A DNA stretch of 34,221 nt from Flavobacterium muglaense (GTDB taxonomy: Bacteria > Bacteroidota > Bacteroidia > Flavobacteriales > Flavobacteriaceae), in assembly GCF_014305155.1 (NCBI RefSeq), contig NZ_JACRUK010000042.1:1-34221 (forward strand). The letters run 5' to 3'. A model generated the notes under the pieces. The model saw only the letters and a list, made by a program, of their open reading frames with translations, made no database searches and was not told the origin of the DNA. Shown piece by piece: positions 32,376-34,221 of this stretch (position 1 is the stretch's first letter; every line of letters starts with the position of its first letter). The position numbers and the translations under genes are program-made.

Positions 32376-33224
32376 ATGAAAAAATTACTACTAACTTTCG
32401 TTTTACTTTTTGCTTTAGCGACAGTTACAGCGCAAGAGGTTGCAAAGGATTCAACAAAATTATGGACAAGAAAAGGAAACATTTCTTTATTATTCAACCA
32501 ATCATCTTACAGTAAAGAATGGCTTGGAGGAGGAACTTCAAACATAGCCGGAAACTTCGGATTGAACTATGACTTCAATTACAAAAAAGATGATGTAGTT
32601 TGGGATAACAAATTTATCTTAGCCTACGGATTAAGTAAAATTAAAGGCGATGCGCTAACAGCAAAAACAGATGACCGTATAGAGCTTAACTCTCTTTGGG
32701 GTAAAAAAGCATCAGGAAACTGGTATTATTCAGCTTACTTTAATTTTAAGAGTCAGATGGATACTGGTTTAGACAAAAATGGTGTACGTATTTCACACTT
32801 TTTCTCACCTGCTTATTTCCAAATGGGACCGGGTATGTTATGGAAAAAGAATGACAATTTAAGTATTAACTTTGCTCCAGCAGCAGCAAAAGCAATTTTT
32901 GTAGACAGTCATTTTACCAACCTAGGATCGTCTTTTGGTGTATTACAAGGGGATAGTTCCCGTTTTGAATTTGGAGCAAGTATATCTGCTTATTACAAAT
33001 TTAATTTAATGACCAATGTTTCTATCGAAAACAGATTGAACTTGTATTCTAACTATTTAGACGCACCTCAAAATGTGGATGTAGATTACCAAATGAATGT
33101 AGTGATGAAAATCAACAAATACCTTTCGGCAAATGTTGCGCTACAAGCTATTTATGATGACAATGCAGTTCAAGCGATTCAGTTAAAAGAACTTTTTGGA
33201 ATAGGAGTAAACTACGGTTTTTAA
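32376..33224 (+). CDS. DUF3078 family protein, predicted outer-membrane beta-barrel-like
   Basis: This protein of about 282 residues has a signal peptide MKKLLLTFVLLFALATVTAQ. The mature chain alternates beta strands rich in aromatic and small residues (GNISLLFNQSSYSKEWLGGG, NIAGNFGLNYDFNY, RFEFGASISAYYKFNL) and ends in GIGVNYGF, a terminal aromatic typical of outer-membrane barrels. I recognise it as DUF3078, a Bacteroidetes family of unknown function. The start at 32376 opens on the signal peptide; a TTG further up lies in the promoter. It is a single gene with its own promoter and a strong terminator, so its closeness to the suf cluster need not mean shared function. Confidence 0.8.
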   Translation: MKKLLLTFVLLFALATVTAQEVAKDSTKLWTRKGNISLLFNQSSYSKEWLGGGTSNIAGNFGLNYDFNYKKDDVVWDNKFILAYGLSKIKGDALTAKTDDRIELNSLWGKKASGNWYYSAYFNFKSQMDTGLDKNGVRISHFFSPAYFQMGPGMLWKKNDNLSINFAPAAAKAIFVDSHFTNLGSSFGVLQGDSSRFEFGASISAYYKFNLMTNVSIENRLNLYSNYLDAPQNVDVDYQMNVVMKINKYLSANVALQAIYDDNAVQAIQLKELFGIGVNYGF

Positions 33225-33243
33225 TCCTAAATTACACCTACTT

Positions 33244-33283
33244 AAAATGCCCTTTTGAAAAAATTCAAAAGGGCATTTTTTTT
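33244..33283 (+). terminator. Terminator after the DUF3078 gene
   Basis: AAAATGCCCTTTTGAA (33244-33259) pairs with TTCAAAAGGGCATTTT (33264-33279) around a 4-base loop, followed by more T. This is a textbook stem and tail. Confidence 0.92.
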
Positions 33284-33436
33284 ATATTATTGCCGTTAAC
33301 CATTTCTCCGCATGGAGAGATTACGCAGTTCGTAACTGATTATTGCCTGTTACAGATAAAATTTATTTGGAAAATTAAATGTGAACGTACCCTAAAATTC
33401 GCAATGTTCCCAAACGGCTTTTAGCAACAGTAATTT

Positions 33437-34177
33437 TTATTCATAGATAAATATCTTTTCTAGTATTTTCGTTTTTACAATTTTTGCGTTTTCTTGGTCA
33501 AAATAATTATTTTTTCCACTGATACTTGTTAATCCAAACCATTCAGTAAACCTTTCAAAAGTTCTCACCAAGTAACAACTATTGAATTGTTTTTCTGGTG
33601 TTGAATAATCTCCATTAAAATGTGTGATGCATTTCTCAAAAACTTGTAAATATTTTGCTGCATAAAAGCTTGTGAATTTTTGTTCTTCACCAAATTTTTT
33701 CAATAAGTATATTGAAAACAAATAGCCATATTGTCCAACAGGTTCTTTCGTGTAACCATCATTATAAGCCCAATTGAATTTTTCTGTAAAAATTAAAAAT
33801 ATAACTTTAAAAAGTGCAACACGATTTTCAGCTTTCAAGTATTTTTCTCCATTTTTTGTTAGCAATAATTTTCCCTTGCTTTTTTTGACAAGATTTGTTA
33901 ATTCACATACATTTTTGGCAGTTTTAACTGAGATACACTGATCTTCATGAGACAGTTTATTAATTCCTGATTCAATATTTTCATCAATTATAAACTTAAA
34001 GTGATATAATTCAGCAAGTATTTTTTTAGGAAGTGCTCCAAGTGGTGTGAGTTTTATAAATCCATCACGTTGTATTATTTTTAACAACTCTTCGCAAATT
34101 CTGAAAAAGGAAATTTCATCAAGCGTTTCATAATCGATAGTAGAACTAATACCAAACGCATTTATTGTATAGACCAA
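33437..34177 (-). CDS. Unassigned protein resembling the C-terminal part of pRiA4b ORF-3-type proteins; start doubtful
   Basis: The 246-residue frame encodes a soluble, mostly helical protein. The segments LLKIIQRDGFIKLTPLGALPKKILAELY, LLLTKNGEKYL, FTEKFNWAYNDGYTKEPVGQYGYLFSIYLLKKFG and LVRTFERFTEWFGL resemble the C-terminal domain I recall from plasmid pRiA4b ORF-3-like and SEC-C-type proteins; the role of that domain is unknown. No ATG exists anywhere in this frame: the only plausible start is TTG at 34177, and 21 bases further upstream the frame is closed by TAG. So it is either a gene with a TTG start, a fragment, or a frameshifted remnant. No promoter is seen upstream within the window. 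Confidence 0.55.
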   Translation of the reverse strand: MVYTINAFGISSTIDYETLDEISFFRICEELLKIIQRDGFIKLTPLGALPKKILAELYHFKFIIDENIESGINKLSHEDQCISVKTAKNVCELTNLVKKSKGKLLLTKNGEKYLKAENRVALFKVIFLIFTEKFNWAYNDGYTKEPVGQYGYLFSIYLLKKFGEEQKFTSFYAAKYLQVFEKCITHFNGDYSTPEKQFNSCYLVRTFERFTEWFGLTSISGKNNYFDQENAKIVKTKILEKIFIYE

Positions 34178-34221
34178 ATATTGTCTAAAAAAACATAGCT
34201 ATAACCACAGATACTCATGAC

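Overview
The window looks like chromosome of a Flavobacterium-type bacterium (Bacteroidetes, Flavobacteriaceae). The evidence is AT-rich DNA, Bacteroidetes-type promoters (TTG, 19-20 bases, TAnnTTTG), almost no Shine-Dalgarno sequences, and typical Flavobacterium families: SDR-type threonine dehydrogenase, DUF2480, DUF3078, and a SUF-only Fe-S assembly cluster. I see no prophage, integrase, transposase, CRISPR array or tRNA. The genus call is recognition, not a search result.

Layout. 1-270: two near-identical leftward promoters and a leader that probably drive an rRNA operon just outside the left edge. 828-4903: 3-hydroxyanthranilate dioxygenase, a secreted EEP-family phosphodiesterase, an S66 LD-carboxypeptidase, a YraN-family protein and an ACT-domain protein. 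5219-9188 (minus): a lipoprotein gene overlapping mfd, which starts with TTG. 9415-11852: threonine dehydrogenase and a convergent FAD amine-oxidase-like enzyme. 11976-18896 (minus): a small membrane protein, an M1 and an S8 exported peptidase, and two adjacent secreted proteins of unknown function that may be paralogs. 19157-22197 (minus): a metallo-beta-lactamase-fold hydrolase and a DUF898 (YjgN)-M48 peptidase pair. 22384-31976: the SUF cluster sufA-sufB-(four-helix protein)-sufC-sufD, then a minus-strand serine hydrolase, then sufS-(lipoprotein)-sufE-sufT-DUF2480. A DUF3078 outer-membrane-like protein follows, and a possibly decayed gene lies at the right edge.

The SUF genes work together. 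SufS with SufE delivers sulfur to the SufBCD scaffold. SufA and SufT are candidates for carriage or targeting of clusters. DUF2480, with three cysteines in short motifs, is an unassigned member of the same neighbourhood.

The most unusual material is intergenic. (1) A dispersed element of about 80-130 bp occurs three times (715-820, 10384-10512, 27043-27125). Each copy lies 3' of a gene and in that gene's orientation, with a conserved frame around an internal hairpin; two copies show a compensatory base-pair change. (2) Hairpins built from TTTAAAG-type heptamers occupy four junctions of the SUF cluster, and two of them bracket the four-helix-bundle gene between sufB and sufC. (3) Palindromes with a TCGAG...CTCGA core occur at 5034 and 27164. 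These may be small non-autonomous or structural elements; that reading is inference.
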